64,000 nucleotides of DNA from Owenia fusiformis (lineage: Eukaryota; Annelida; Polychaeta; Sabellida; Oweniidae): NCBI GenBank assembly GCA_903813345.2, contig CAIIXF020000012.1, positions 26,674,684 through 26,738,683 of the forward strand, given 5' to 3'. Of this stretch, positions 33,595 through 58,115 are shown one piece after another. The notes beneath the pieces are model-generated. The model was not told the DNA's origin, searched no databases, and was given only the letters and a program-made list of their open reading frames with translations. A program made the position numbers and the translations under genes. How positions within the stretch are numbered: position 1 is the first letter of the stretch; every line of letters begins with the position of its first letter.

Positions 33595-34014
33595 CAGAGC
33601 TGTCAAGTGTCCTGCAAATGGCGGGATTATCCCGCGAATTCGATCAAAATTAGGCTAATTCGCGTGTCCCGCAATGTCCCGCGAAGTCCCGCAAATGTGG
33701 CTTTCGACCTCCGCGAATTTCCGAAATTGTTGCAATCCCCTATATGGTGATTATCTTATCTTATAGAAGAAGCTAAGTTTTTGCACTTTTGAGGAGTAAA
33801 GTTTACCTAATTTTAAGTACCTAGCATGCTGTTGTTTGGTATCAAAATAAAGAGGAAGGGTTCAACTTTCATTTTAATTACGACAATAGGGATGTAGGTC
33901 ACAAATAGTTCCAACGTTGGCCTTTTTACTATCCATGTGGCCTTCATCTCAGAACTGAGCAAATGTTAGCAAACGCGAGTTACAATAAATGGACGCTGAT
34001 ACTGTATCTAGAAA

Positions 34015-35459
34015 GGGTTTGTAGAAAAAACCGGGTACCGGGTAGTAAATCCTCCATGCTGGGTTCAAACTTGGTACCCGGTACCCGGTCAAAAAACGGG
34101 TACCCAAAAAATGAAAAATACGAATATACGAGTATAACATAATTAGATTATCAGAAAACATGTAAGATTTGTTTTGAATTTACAAAAATGTATGTAACAT
34201 CCTTCAAAATTGAGCTAGAAGCTTCAAATAAAAAGCATATTTTAGGTAGAGATTAAAAGGTGGATTGGATCGAGTGGATTGGATTCATGTAAAAGGTGGA
34301 TTGGATCGGGAATCTTCAAAATATGGATTTTTTAGTTGATCTCCCTCTAAGCAATTTCCTCCGGCCTAAAGTATTTTGTGATAACTTGGGTCCCTTTAAG
34401 GAATCGACAAAGCAATTACAAATACATACTTCAATTAGTTGATAGAAACTCTAAAGTATTTAACTGCTCTCCCTTGTAAATCAACATTAGTAAGACATAA
34501 TAAACAAAGATCTGTAGATAAGAGCTGTCATTCAAAATGACGTGTGGGTGTTCCCAAGACATTTCTACCATGTTCTGTTTGAATTGAAAGCAAATGATAC
34601 ATACAGATGATCCATATATGGAACGTCGACTTCAAAAGTCTGCCTTATGATTTGTGAAACGTCTAAAATTACCCTTGGAATGAATAAGATTGTGTATCGG
34701 GTCACTTTTCTAGCCTACCCAAGCAAAATAATATAACATCTATTATTTGACGTTGTGGAAGTGAGGAGAGCATTAATCGTCTGATGGGAGATCAATATAA
34801 ATTTTTAAGGAAAATCCATATTTTGAAGAATCTCGATCCAATCCACATTTTACATGAATCCAATCCACTCGATCCAATCCACCTTTTAATCTTTACCATA
34901 TTTTAAGGCTCTTTTCTTCCTCTATCGCCATGACCATATTTTCATTGGTTATGTTCACGTACCAACATACGAACTCATTGAAAATAGAGTAAAATTGATT
35001 TGTCTTGTTATTCAAATCGTCTTACAATGTGATTGGAGTAGCCAGGAGAGGGTGGTTGGTGCGATCGCACCCCCTCCCCCTTCATTACCAATGGAAATAT
35101 GACCATGATGATAGAGGAAGAAAAGAGGCTTAAAATGCTTTTTATTTAAAGCTTCTAGCTCAATTTTGAAGGAAGTTACATTTTTGTAAATTCAAAACAA
35201 ATCTTACACGTTTTCTAATGATCTAATTATGTTGTATATTCGTATATTTCGTTTTTTGGGTACCCGGTTTTTCGACCAGGTACCAAGTTTGTCTACGTAA
35301 ATTTTATTTATATTATTAATTGCATTACATTTACATGTACATATTTATATTTACATTTACATGTACATAAATAAGAATGAAGGAATAAAAAAAAAAAAAA
35401 AAAGTTTGAACCCAGCATGGAGGATTTACTACCCGGTACCCGGTTTTTTCTACAAACCC
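34015..35459. mobile_element. Foldback element with 10-bp TSD (Mutator-like size)
   Basis: The left end GGGTTTGTAGAAAAAACCGG is exactly inverted at the right end, with over 150 bp of arm. TATCTAGAAA is duplicated exactly (34005-34014, 35460-35469). A 9-10-bp duplication with long arms suits Mutator-like elements. It contains GGTACCCG-rich segments, a poly(A)-ended insert near 35296-35404, and a smaller element at 34245-34897. Confidence 0.8.
34245..34897. mobile_element. hAT-like MITE, copy 1
   Basis: The ends GGTAGAGATTAAAAGGTGGA and (inverted) GGTAAAGATTAAAANGTGGA are flanked by an exact 8-bp duplication ATATTTTA (34237-34244, 34898-34905). Subterminal GGATTGGATCGAGTGGATTG is also inverted. 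The interior is non-coding. The 8-bp duplication points to hAT transposase. Confidence 0.85.
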
Positions 35460-35553
35460 TATCTAGAAAAGTAACCTCATTCCCTATAATTTGATGTAGA
35501 TTAATCGAACCCCTATATCATGGGCTTTCAATTAAAAGCCCATGCCTACAGTA

Positions 35554-36196
35554 GGTAAAGATTAAAAGGTGGATTGGATCGAGTGGATTGGATTCATGTA
35601 AAAGGTGGATTGGATCGGGAATCTTCAAAATATGGATTTTCCTATAAAAAAATCTATTGATCTCCCTTTAGGTAGATTGATGCTCTCTTCACTTGCACAA
35701 TGTCAAATTATAGATGTAATATTATTTTGCTTGGGTGGGCTAGAAGGATGACCTGGTACCCGCTTTCTGATACACGATCTTATTCATTCCAAGTGTAATT
35801 TGAGACATTTCATAAATCATAAGGCAGACTGGTTTGAAGATCCATAACATCTGTTTTCAATCCAAACTGAACATACCAGAAATGTTTTGTGAACATTCAC
35901 AAATTAATTTGAATGACAGGTTTTCTTTTTCTAAAGATCTAGGTCTTACAAAAGTTGATTTACAAGGGAAAGCGGTTAAATACTTAAGAGTGTCCATGAA
36001 CTAATTGGAGTATGTATTTGTCATTGCTTTGTTCTGATTTCTCAAAAGGGACCTGTAATACTGTAGAGGGAAATTGTTAAGAGGGAGATCAACAGAATTT
36101 TTTTATAAGAAATTCCACATTTTGAAGATTCCCGATCCAATCCACCTTTTACATGAATCCAATCCACTCGATCCAATCCACCTTTTAATCTCTACC
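35554..36196. mobile_element. hAT-like MITE, copy 2
   Basis: Same ends and interior layout as the copy at 34245, here flanked by a different exact 8-bp duplication, CTACAGTA (35546-35553, 36197-36204). Two copies with independent target sites define the family. Confidence 0.85.
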
Positions 36197-37392
36197 CTAC
36201 AGTATGGTAGTAGTTGGTCACGACGCCAGAAGCAGAGAAGTGCAAAGTATTGTTCCAAATTTTTGAATTTCGTGTTAGATTACGATACTCACACCTCAAG
36301 CATGGTTTTTGTTTTTGATAAATTACAATAAAGTTTAATAATATTTCTATGCGTATTTTGTGAAATTATGTTGACGTTTATTTAAGTTACAATGTAACGG
36401 TGCATTATATTTGATTAATCAGTATCTGAAAGTTTGATTCAAGTACTTTTACACGCTTTTACATTAGTCCAAATCACGCAAATCCCTTGAATGTCCCGGG
36501 ACATCCTGCAAATTTAGGTGGATGTCCCGCGAAATCCCGCAAATTTAGGGCATTTTTTCTAGAAAAGCTGTCCCTCTATGAAGTTTTTGCTGGTAAACCT
36601 GTTAACTGTCCCGCAATTAGGGTGTTTGTCCCTCGAATGGTCCCGCGAAATCACGCGAATTTGATAAAAAAATTGGCCTATAAGCGCAATCACGCAAATC
36701 CCTTAAACCTCCCGCGAAATCCCGCGAATTTAGTAGATGTCCCGCAAAATCCCGCGAATTTTGGGCACTGGGTCTAAAAAATCTGTCCCGCGAGAAAATC
36801 TTTGGGGGTTGACAGTACTGTTTATTGTGCTACTTAAAGTGGATGAGAATTATTTTTCTACCACTTGGGAGAGTTTGAGACATGAAACTTAGAATTTAGC
36901 TCATTGTGACAACTTTTGAGGGTTGAGATTTATTTTTGTCCCCCACTTTATGTCTATGCACATCCTCTTTACCAGTAGTGCAGGCTTGTTGCTGTGTATG
37001 AAAATGAGGTGATCCGATTTCCAACTTATAAAGACGTTATTCTGGTACAATGTTAACACTCACCCTGACAGTGACAGTTACTGGTAATTCTCTATACTGT
37101 GTTCTTGCAATAAGCACAAATGTAATTCCTAATTTCAGTTTCTTAATTTTGAAAAATAGTCAGCATAATACACGTGCTGATAATTTCCAACTATTAACAG
37201 ATATTACAAATGAAGATCAAGAAACATACTTAGATTAGTTATTGGACTATATAACTTATATATATCAATGATGTGTGTACACGTTATATATGCTCGTTGT
37301 TGTACACATACATTCATATCAAAATCAATTTAAAATGCATTTTGAGCACATGGATATCATGGCCTCGTTATAAGATTGGTGACCTTGAAAAA

Positions 37393-49788
<12,396 letters not shown>

Positions 49789-50031
49789 AAATTAGGACAT
49801 TTTCAGTCTTTTAGCCAAATCTATATACACATGTCTATAATATAACATGTATCAGATAAACTTGTTACTGAATGTTTTGCTAAGTGTTATATGTACATTA
49901 AATAATGTTCACTAAAGTAGAGTTTCAACTGGAGAAAAAATTCAGGGAGCGTTTTCTTAGAGAAGGAGTTTCATTGTAAATTGGTCTCTTTATGAAATTG
50001 AATAACTGCCGGTTTGTTAACATTCAAAGTT

Positions 50032-50037
50032 AATAAA
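50032..50037 (+). promoter_or_regulatory. Polyadenylation signal AATAAA of NDUFS8
   Basis: A canonical AATAAA lies 244 bases after the stop codon, in a plausible 3' UTR. Confidence 0.6.
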
Positions 50038-50244
50038 GTATACCTATAGAGGGCTCTGGGGTATTATATCGCATTAATTGACTATCTAGATCAACCAAAG
50101 CTACCTGGGCCACTTTTTGTGAAAATAGCTAATTTGGCTGTACATGCACATGTAGATATTTATGAAAAAATAAACCATTGATACAAAGCATTATGTGATG
50201 CATTTATCATATAGCAAGGGGTTGGAAAACTCAAACCGTATGTG

Positions 50245-50312
50245 GGGATTGGTGTTTGGCATCTGTAACAAATGGCAGGTAGTGACATTTTGCATGTTAA
50301 TGCATCATTCAG
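50245..50312 (+). repeat. GTCACCAC-family repeat, partial copy after NDUFS8
   Basis: Only the right end is present: TTTGGCATCTGTAACAAATG, then AGTGACATTTTGCATGTTAA. Confidence 0.65.
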
Positions 50313-50514
50313 GATTTTGCATTTATTTGGTCAAAGTATCATTATAAAGTTATAGCTGGTTAATGCATTCGATGAAGTGCAGAATTCATTGAACTATGAC
50401 TGCTTTAGAGACACAACCAGGTACAGAATTCATTCCTATCTATGACATATCTAAGATACTATTTATAAATATAAAACACGCCGTCATCATGACGACTACA
50501 CACCTGTCAAATCG

Positions 50515-50765
50515 CGATTTAAATTAGGAGAAAACCCATTTTTTATTTTTCATCCCGATTTTCTTTTCAAAATCCCGATTTAAAGATAATATCCCGATTT
50601 TTCGTAAAATATCCTGATTTTTTCATAAAATATCCAGATTTTGTGTTCAAAACTCCCGGTTTGTTAACGAGACATCCCGATTTTTTAGTAAAAACTTCGA
50701 TTTTGAAATGGTACCCTCCTGATTTTCGTTCAAAACTCCCGATTTTTAAATGAGATGCCCTCTCA
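50515..50765. repeat. Degenerate ATCCCGATTTTT minisatellite
   Basis: About ten copies of ATCCCGATTT or CTCCCGATTT separated by AT-rich spacers, period roughly 25-30 bp. On the minus strand this reads as repeated KSGYF-like words in a 93-codon frame that I do not consider a gene. Confidence 0.7.
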
Positions 50766-51150
50766 AAAATAAAATACGATATGGTTTTGTGATAAAACAA
50801 AATACATAAGCTAACTACACATACAATATACACTTGTAAAGCTCTCATCTTTTAACTACAGTATTTTAGACCAGAAATAAATCGAACGTTCTGGGTCTGA
50901 TAAATTCCGAACAATTGAAACGCATGTAGGAGACATTACAATGAAAGTTGGAAATGAAAGTTGGAACGTGGTGAAAAGAAATGTGCAAAATCATTTTTGT
51001 GATAAAACAAAATAGCTAACTACATGAACTACAAATCCAACATCTAACTGCGGTATACGGCATACTCACCTGCGGAATATGCGATATACCACAGGTGAGT
51101 ATGGCATATTCACCAGTATCACAAATACCGCGCAACCATGAATATGTCAT

Positions 51151-51267
51151 ATTCCGCGTAATAGAGATTTCATAATGTCATTGATGTAAATAAGAAACAG
51201 AATAGGCCCAAGGATCGAGCCCTGCGGACCCCCACAGGTGACTGCATTTGGTTTGGAAGTCTTGTCA
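51151..51267 (-). pseudogene. Reverse-transcriptase fragment of another LINE
   Basis: The minus strand reads [20 protein letters not shown], a close match to the conserved [20 protein letters not shown] box of LINE reverse transcriptases. Only about 38 codons are recognisable. It belongs to a family distinct from the LINE at 6.8-11 kb, which has RQGCPLSALLF here. Confidence 0.85.
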
Positions 51268-51299
51268 TAATTGCATCAAGGGGGAAGATACTTTTAGAC

Positions 51300-52011
51300 T
51301 CCCTATTTGATGTAGATTAATCGAACCCCTATATCATGGGCTTTCGATTGAAAGCCCATGCCTATATGAATAGGTACATTTTAATATATAACACTATGGG
51401 GGTAAGCGTTTCATAGTTGGTTACAAACGCCATAAGTGCAAAGTATTGTTCAGAATTTTTGTAATTTCGTGTTAGAATACGGTACTCACACCTGAAGTAT
51501 GGTTTTTGTTTTTGATAAATTACAATAAAGTTATATTATATTCCTATGAATATTGTTTGAAATTGTGTTGACGTTCATTTAAGTAAAGCTACAATGTAAG
51601 TGCATTATATTTGATTAATCAGTTTCTGGAATTTTGATTTGAGTACCTTTACAGTAGTCTCAATCACGCAAATCCCACTATGTCCCGGGATATCGCGCAA
51701 ATTTAGGTGAATCGTCCCGCGAAATCCCGCAAATTTAGGGCGCTTTGTCTAAAATCTGTCCTTCTATGAAGTCTTTGGTGGTTACCCTGTTAACTCTCCC
51801 GCAATTAGGGTGTTTGTTCCTCGAATGGTCCTGCGAAATCCCGCGGTTTTGATAAAAAGAAATTGGCCTATTAGTGCAATCACGCAAATCCCTCAAATGT
51901 CCCGCGAAATCCCGCGAATTTAGTGGATGTCCCGCAAAATCCCGCGAATTTTTGGCACTTGGTCTAAAAAAATCTGTCCCGCGAGAAAATCTTTGGGGGT
52001 TGACAGTACTG
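51300..52011. mobile_element. Partial copy of the CAGNNCTGTCAA element
   Basis: It matches 35490-35545 plus 36200-36820: GATGTAGATTAATCGAACCC, CATGGTTTTTG-like text, CCCGCGAAATCCCGCGAATT words, and the right end TTGACAGTACTG. The hAT-like MITE and the Mutator-sized foldback are absent. The true left end is missing. Confidence 0.72.
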
Positions 52012-53685
52012 AGTTATATTTAAATCTTTCTTAAATCCATTCCAAGATTTGCCTCAATTCTCTTCAGGTAACGGTGTACATGTATTTTCTTAACGTTGTA
52101 CATGTCTCATGTCGAAATTAACACGATCTCTTACAGTCTTACAATCTCCCAAACACTGGTGTTCATCATTCGTGTATGCATAGCGCACTTCGTTGCATCA
52201 TTTGGGAAGGCGTGGCTTACCACCATTGGAGTTATTTTTGTTTTTGAAGACGGAAGAATATAACAATATCAATTTACTGCAGTATATTTATTAAATTATT
52301 TTTTTTGTATATTAAAATACATTTTAAAATACATTATTTTGTAAAACAATCTATCACAGCTGCCAATCAAGAGTTTTCCATCAATATTTAATGGTCATTT
52401 GGGGTCAAGGTCGCATAACTATAATTGGGGGACACAATTGATTACAAAGGATTGGTATCCATATGGTGAATGGTCATCTTTTGAATGGAAACAATATAAA
52501 TAGAGGATATTCTATGATTTATGAGTGATATGATTTTTATCCACGAATGGATATGATATCTGCACGAGCGAGCGTATGCTATGGTAAAGTGAAAATTTGT
52601 CAAAAATATCATATTTTACCACTGATTACAAAAATACCGTTTTTATTTTCACATGTTATCCTATGAATATCATGCTAACTATGGGATAATTATAAATATA
52701 TAATATATACGATCAATTGATCGATCGTCTATAAATATTATATTATTATAAGTAAATATATAAACGTTTCTCTTTATTGTTTTAGAAAACACATCAAACA
52801 CTTCTTTTGTTCTTGGTATCATATGTTCGGAATGGAATGAAACATCTATCCGAACCTCATATATTGAAACAAAATGACATAAACACGACGTGTTTAGGTC
52901 TCAATATTGTAACTAGATAACGGCAACTCCGCGGAGTAGCAAATCCCAACGAACAAAATATCAATTACCGAATTCCAATCAATTATACTCATTACTTTGG
53001 TTAAAATTGAAAAATTTAGATTTTAGAATTGCGAATTCCTGCAAAGCAGCCATTTTGAATTTTCTGAGGTACAAATCTGAAAAATAATACCAATTTGAGT
53101 ATAATATAGCCATACTTTGAAGGGATCGAAAAATTATTGCGAAATCGTACATTAGACGGCCATTTTGAATTTTACGAGGCTCGAATCAGAAAAAAGATAC
53201 AATATTTGCAATCTACTCTTAATTGCCTTCCATTTGAGTATAATAAAGCTATACTTCAGAAAGATCTAAAAATTAGCGAAAATTTCTGTTTTCCTGACCC
53301 CCATACACGGCCCCTGGGGGTCAGGATGAAAAACACAGAATATATGTGGAATAGATAGATGTTGCAAATATACTACCAAAATTTCAAACAATAATATTAA
53401 TTACTTTGGTTTAGAATGAAAAATTTATGATTTTTGCGAAAAAGTCCCGTCATTTTTTAGGCGGCGGCCATCTTGAAAAAACTTTTTTTTGCGTAAAACT
53501 ATTCATCAATATACATCTTTCCACCAAATATGAAGAAAATCCGTCAACTAATATTTGAGTTATCTTCCAGACAGACTGACTGACTGACGGACGGACAGAC
53601 GGACGGAGGGCTTCACTATATCCCTACCGAACTTCGTTCGTTGGGATAATTATACAAAGGAAAGCCGGTTTGATTGATTGAAAAA
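52012..53685. other. Unassigned AT-rich sequence with a GACGGACGGACA tract
   Basis: No conserved coding. At about 53570-53640 a GACTGACTGACGGACGGACA tract is followed by CCGAACTTCGTTCG, which looks like the end of a dispersed repeat. Confidence 0.35.
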
Positions 53686-54359
53686 AGTATTTTGAAATAA
53701 AAGGGTTATCTTAATTTTTGTCTATTTTTTGTTTCAACCAGAATTTCCTTTGTTTAACTATTTAATATTGTGAGGTCTAAGAAAATGTTGTATATGCAAT
53801 TTTGTCTCAACACGCTTCGGAAAGATATGTTATTTCATTTTCAACAATTGGTAAAAAGGAAAAAAACAATTGCACTAAAAAAGAAAAAAAATGTTACAAA
53901 AACAGTTATATAAAATATATATAAATATTTTCGCATTGAATTGATGTCGATCAGTCAACATTACACAAAAGATCCTGTTTTTACAGAATATCGATACCAA
54001 TTCTTTATCAACACGATCGGCAAAAGTATCTTGAAATAAAAGGGTTATCTTAATTTTTGTCTATTTTTTGTTTCAACCAGAATTTCCTTTGTATAACTAT
54101 TTAATATTGTGAGGTCTAAGAAAATGTTGTATATGCAATTTTGTTCCAACACGCTTCGGAAAGATATGTTATTTCATTTTCAACAATTGGTAAAAAGGAA
54201 AAAAACAATTGCACTAAAAAAGAAAAAAAATGTTACAAAAACAGTTATATAAAATATATATAAATATTTTCGCATTGAATTGATGTCGATCAGTCAACAT
54301 TACATAAAAGATCCTGTTTTTACAGAATATCGATACCAATTCTTTATCAACACGATCGG
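53686..54359. repeat. 339-bp tandem duplication
   Basis: From AGTATTTTGAAATAAAAGGG to CAACACGATCGG, repeated at once with only a handful of substitutions. Confidence 0.9.
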
Positions 54360-54727
54360 ATAGACCAGCGGATTTTAATTGTTGAAGGTTTTGCCGAAAT
54401 CCTTGGTATGTTCATACATTTGAATGAAAGGGGCGGTATCATAAATGGGATAACTCTATTGTGCCTTGTCTCATTATTTCTTTATTTAATAATACATTTA
54501 TATGTTCACATAGAGACACCATTCTATAGAATTGCAACTTTATTTGAGATTCAATAATTAGATTAGATTACAAAAATATTGGAATTGAAGTTATAGTAAA
54601 CCTCATTATTATAGAGGTCACTAGTAGGTTGTACAATTTGTACATTTGATATTTTCTGAGTTGAGCGGCACAGAGAGTCTTTTTGGCAATTAATTGTACT
54701 GTTGAAAACGTTCCTAATGTTGAAGGT

Positions 54728-54880
54728 TTATGTCCACACAAATTCTTCCTCTCCTCCTTGTCCTTCAACGGAATCAACCCCGACCTCTTCGTATTCTTTC
54801 TCCAGGGCAGCCAGATCCTCACAGGCCTCAGCGATGGCGGTGGTGTTGCATACGGCACGTTGGACCTTGGCGAGATCACC
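54728..54880 (-). pseudogene. Alpha-tubulin 3' end fragment with internal deletions
   Basis: The minus strand reads [40 protein letters not shown], then [10 protein letters not shown] and TAA. This is the alpha-tubulin C-terminus, but the three residues normally between VC and NTT and about 35 residues between AEA and EDLAALEK are missing, without loss of frame. An AAAG before GGT resembles a splice acceptor. The tail lacks the terminal Tyr and ends in VWT. GC-rich codon use differs from its surroundings. It is most likely a decayed copy; a functional isoform is unlikely with helix H11-H12 material missing. Confidence 0.82.
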
Positions 54881-55051
54881 TTTAAGGAATATAACCCAAA
54901 AATGACCACTAGTCGAGCTTATTGTCAAACAGCAATATCTCAATACATAAGTAGTTATGGATGTATTTGAAAAATCAACCCCATACCAATGGAGGTATAG
55001 TGAGGTATAGGGATGGAAAGGTTCTTTGGTTTAAATTCCCAGTCCATCATA

Positions 55052-56049
55052 CAGGGTGTTCTAAAAGTAACAGGACTGGTGCTGGCATTTTGTCAACTTT
55101 GCACCGAGTGTATTCATATTTTTATAAATTGTACTTTGAAGTATTGCCACTAAAATTGTAAAGTTTAAGAAAATATGATGAAATGTGGCTAGAGTTATGG
55201 TTACTATATAGTAACATGACATCACAATACCCGGGGGCAACTTTTTTCCTGAAAATGTGATATCTAATATTTTTGTATTACTGAAGAAAGTATCTAATTC
55301 ACCTATCATAATACAACATTTCTTGTTTATTTTATTAGTCATGCTTTGTTGTAAAGGTGTTTCATAATAATAATATTTATTCAATTTCCTGGAATATCAC
55401 TTCGTATAGCAGTCTGAACAATTTACGGTTGAGTTTTTGAAGCATTTGAAGCCAGTCTGTCCGCAGGTCACCATTAAAGACCATGCAGCTATAGAGGAGC
55501 TAGGTCTTGCGGTCTAAAACCATGCACCATACTCTTCTGATCATACAATATCTAACTTTTACTTACACTGAGAACGGAATGCTAATCAGTGATGTAAGAC
55601 CTTAAACGATGAGAATGACCTTCTCCAAATCGTTCAATCGGACTGTATGACATGTCCTCAAATGGGTTCACTCATGTGTTTGGGTCATGGATACAGAGTA
55701 CTACCCTTGTACTGACCAAGAGGAACCTATTACAGTGGTAGTAATGGATACATAGGAATATCAAATGATGTAAAACAAATGTAATTCCCACCAGTTGTTG
55801 CATTTCAACTTTGATATGGGATGTACAAAATGCTTAATGTCTCTGTAACTTTCTGCGTGGAACGTTGCCCCGGGTATTGCGATGTCATGTTACTTTAGCC
55901 ACCATAACTCTACCCGAGTTTCATATATTTTGTCGAAACTTTGCAGTTTTAGTAACGATACATGAAAGTACATTATGTAAATTTTGAAGACGATTGGTGC
56001 ATATTTCACAAAATGCCAGCACCAGTCCTGTTACTTTTGGAACACCCTG
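55052..56049. mobile_element. 998-bp TA-flanked foldback, TIR CAGGGTGTTC
   Basis: The ends CAGGGTGTTCTAAAAGTAAC and (inverted) CAGGGTGTTCCAAAAGTAAC continue as about 40 bp of matching arm. TA flanks both sides (55050-55051, 56050-56051). Inner blocks near 55190-55250 are inverted near 55865-55930. No transposase frame was found. It has Tc1/mariner-type features. Confidence 0.8.
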
Positions 56050-57479
56050 TATATCCGTAGATCGGCATGAACTTGATGTAAGACCAAACGAAAGTAAAAT
56101 CTCATAGCATATGTAGATTAAGGGATGTCAACTTGTGGTCAACTTTCATTCTGGATGCATACATTTGGTAAATTCATGCCGTTAGATCTCATTACTCTTT
56201 CGTAAATAAGTTAAATATATGTAACTCGTAGTCTAGCTATATTATATTCCCTTGTGACCCCCAAAGCTATGTGTGAGAAGGTGTATAGTCAAGTAGACGA
56301 GGGGATGGGAGGGTCACAGTGGCGATGTGCTAGACGATGTAATTCGAAACAAAATGCGCAGAATATTCCATAAAGGTGCAGGAATGGCTATATCGTTGTA
56401 TAGCGATATATATCATCTCTCAGACGATATATTCGTGAAACTATCTTTTCTTATCCTCAAATCGAAGTATATCCGATATATATCTCTGGGATAGGATATA
56501 TATGGAATATATCGTGTATATCGTGTATATCGTCATCCATAAATATAAGAACTTTTTAACAAACCTCTGTATTGAAGATATATACATTTTTTAGAACATT
56601 CTCGTATATAGCCGAAAATGCAATGATTATATTTATGAGTTATGTAATAGTTTACATGTTTTATACCGATGTACAATCAATTATTTTCATAATTACTTCA
56701 ATACCCCAGATAAAGCTTGAGCAACTTTGGCGTATGTTTTAGTCTTATCCAATTTTATCAAAATGAGATTTTGGATTTTTTATTTCAAAAAGTCATTTTG
56801 GAGGACTTTTTATTCAGAAAATTGTGCACTTATTTCAAATATGTTTTTGTTGTCACGCACGTCTATTCATTAGCAGTAATTAACACCAATGGATAGTATA
56901 CAGGGGCGGATCTGGGAACCAACAGGCAAAATTTCAACCCTGAAAAAAAATTCCGCCCATAAAATGTTGGGCTCCTAAAACCAAATATTGGGCCAAATTT
57001 TTAAACATTAAAGGCACATATTCTAAGTAACTGGGACTAAAATTTAAAAATAATGTCGAAAAAGGTCCACCAATTGAGCTCCTAAAAAAATTGGCCCGTT
57101 TTATTGGAAATCTGGACTTTTTTCATGTTTTTAGTCTTTACTTTGCATCAATTATCAAGATATTAAAAACCAGGCTAAAAAGATCTAAATACAATTACCC
57201 CTTTTTTCTTTTAAAAGATCTCCATCAATACTACGATTCAGCCTCCCATTAACTGTTGACACCAGTAACATGGTAACCACAAGGTAACATACCATACGCA
57301 TCATCTGCATTGCTGTCTAAACACAGAAAAATACAATCGAAGTGATGTGTGGTAATCTGATAGAACCTTTAAGATTTGGGTACAACCAGATTTGTTTTTC
57401 AGGTTCAAAACCTAGAAACTGTATGTCGAATCAATGTTATGTCTGTTAAATGCTGGAATATATGTTAAATGTGCTCTGT
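56050..57479. other. Unassigned, with a CGATATAT-rich tract
   Basis: At 56390-56540, repeated CGATATAT and ATATCGTGTATATCG words form low-complexity sequence. No genes recognised. Confidence 0.35.
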
Positions 57480-58115
57480 GGAAGCCCAACTGTTCTGGGC
57501 TACCCAAGTGTTCTGACTCTTGCCCAACTGTTCTGACAACTCCAGTGTTCCGAGATTGCTTATTTTATCATATCTCATAATTCACAAGAGAGGGTTCAAA
57601 TAATAAAATTTTGCTGAAACAATGCTAGGATGAAAAAAGAGAGTCCTTAACTGTTGGCTTGTTGAAAGTTTTGACCCAATTTTTTAAAATGTGGACCTTT
57701 TTTTAAAATCGAGCCCCATTTTTTCAAAAGGCCCATTTTCCAAAATGAAGTATATTCATGAATTTGAGACCCAGCCTAAATATATTGATATGTTCTGTCT
57801 AAATATTCTATTGCTCAGGAGATGCCCATGGTACAAATGTCGAACAACCGGGGATTTTACATTCCCAATGGGTACCCTGTTAGTTTATATGAATAAATGG
57901 AAAGCCTTTTATGCACGAGGCAGCCACATTACAAGTGGTTTCATTAGCTTAATTTCAACAGTCATCTCTGTAGAAACCTAAAATTGATATTAGAAATTGA
58001 AATTCACCGTGTCGAGTGTATCGAGTGTATTTGATAAAATAGGTAAACCCAGAATGCTTGGGCCAAGTCAGAATACTTCGGCAAGAGTCGGAATAGTTGG
58101 GTAACCCGGAACACT
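57480..58115. mobile_element. Putative inverted-repeat element, GCCCAACTGTTCTG family
   Basis: CAAGTGTTCTGACTCTTGCC-like text at 57480-57560 faces GGCAAGAGTCGGAATAGTTG-like text at 58035-58110 with moderate similarity. Ends and target duplication could not be fixed. Confidence 0.45.

Larger units (their letters stand above)
33595..36820. mobile_element. 3.2-kb TIR element (CAGNNCTGTCAA) with nested insertions
   Basis: The ends CAGAGCTGTCAA and (inverted) CAGTACTGTCAA are flanked by TTTATT on both sides (33589-33594, 36821-36826). The uninterrupted relative at about 4835 (CATTTATTGTGCTACTTAAA) and the split repeat halves show what the target looked like. Near both ends are tandem-like CCCGCGAAATCCCGCGAATT words. 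Two further elements are nested in it. No transposase was found. The ends resemble hAT elements, but a 6-bp duplication is not typical of hAT. Confidence 0.75.
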
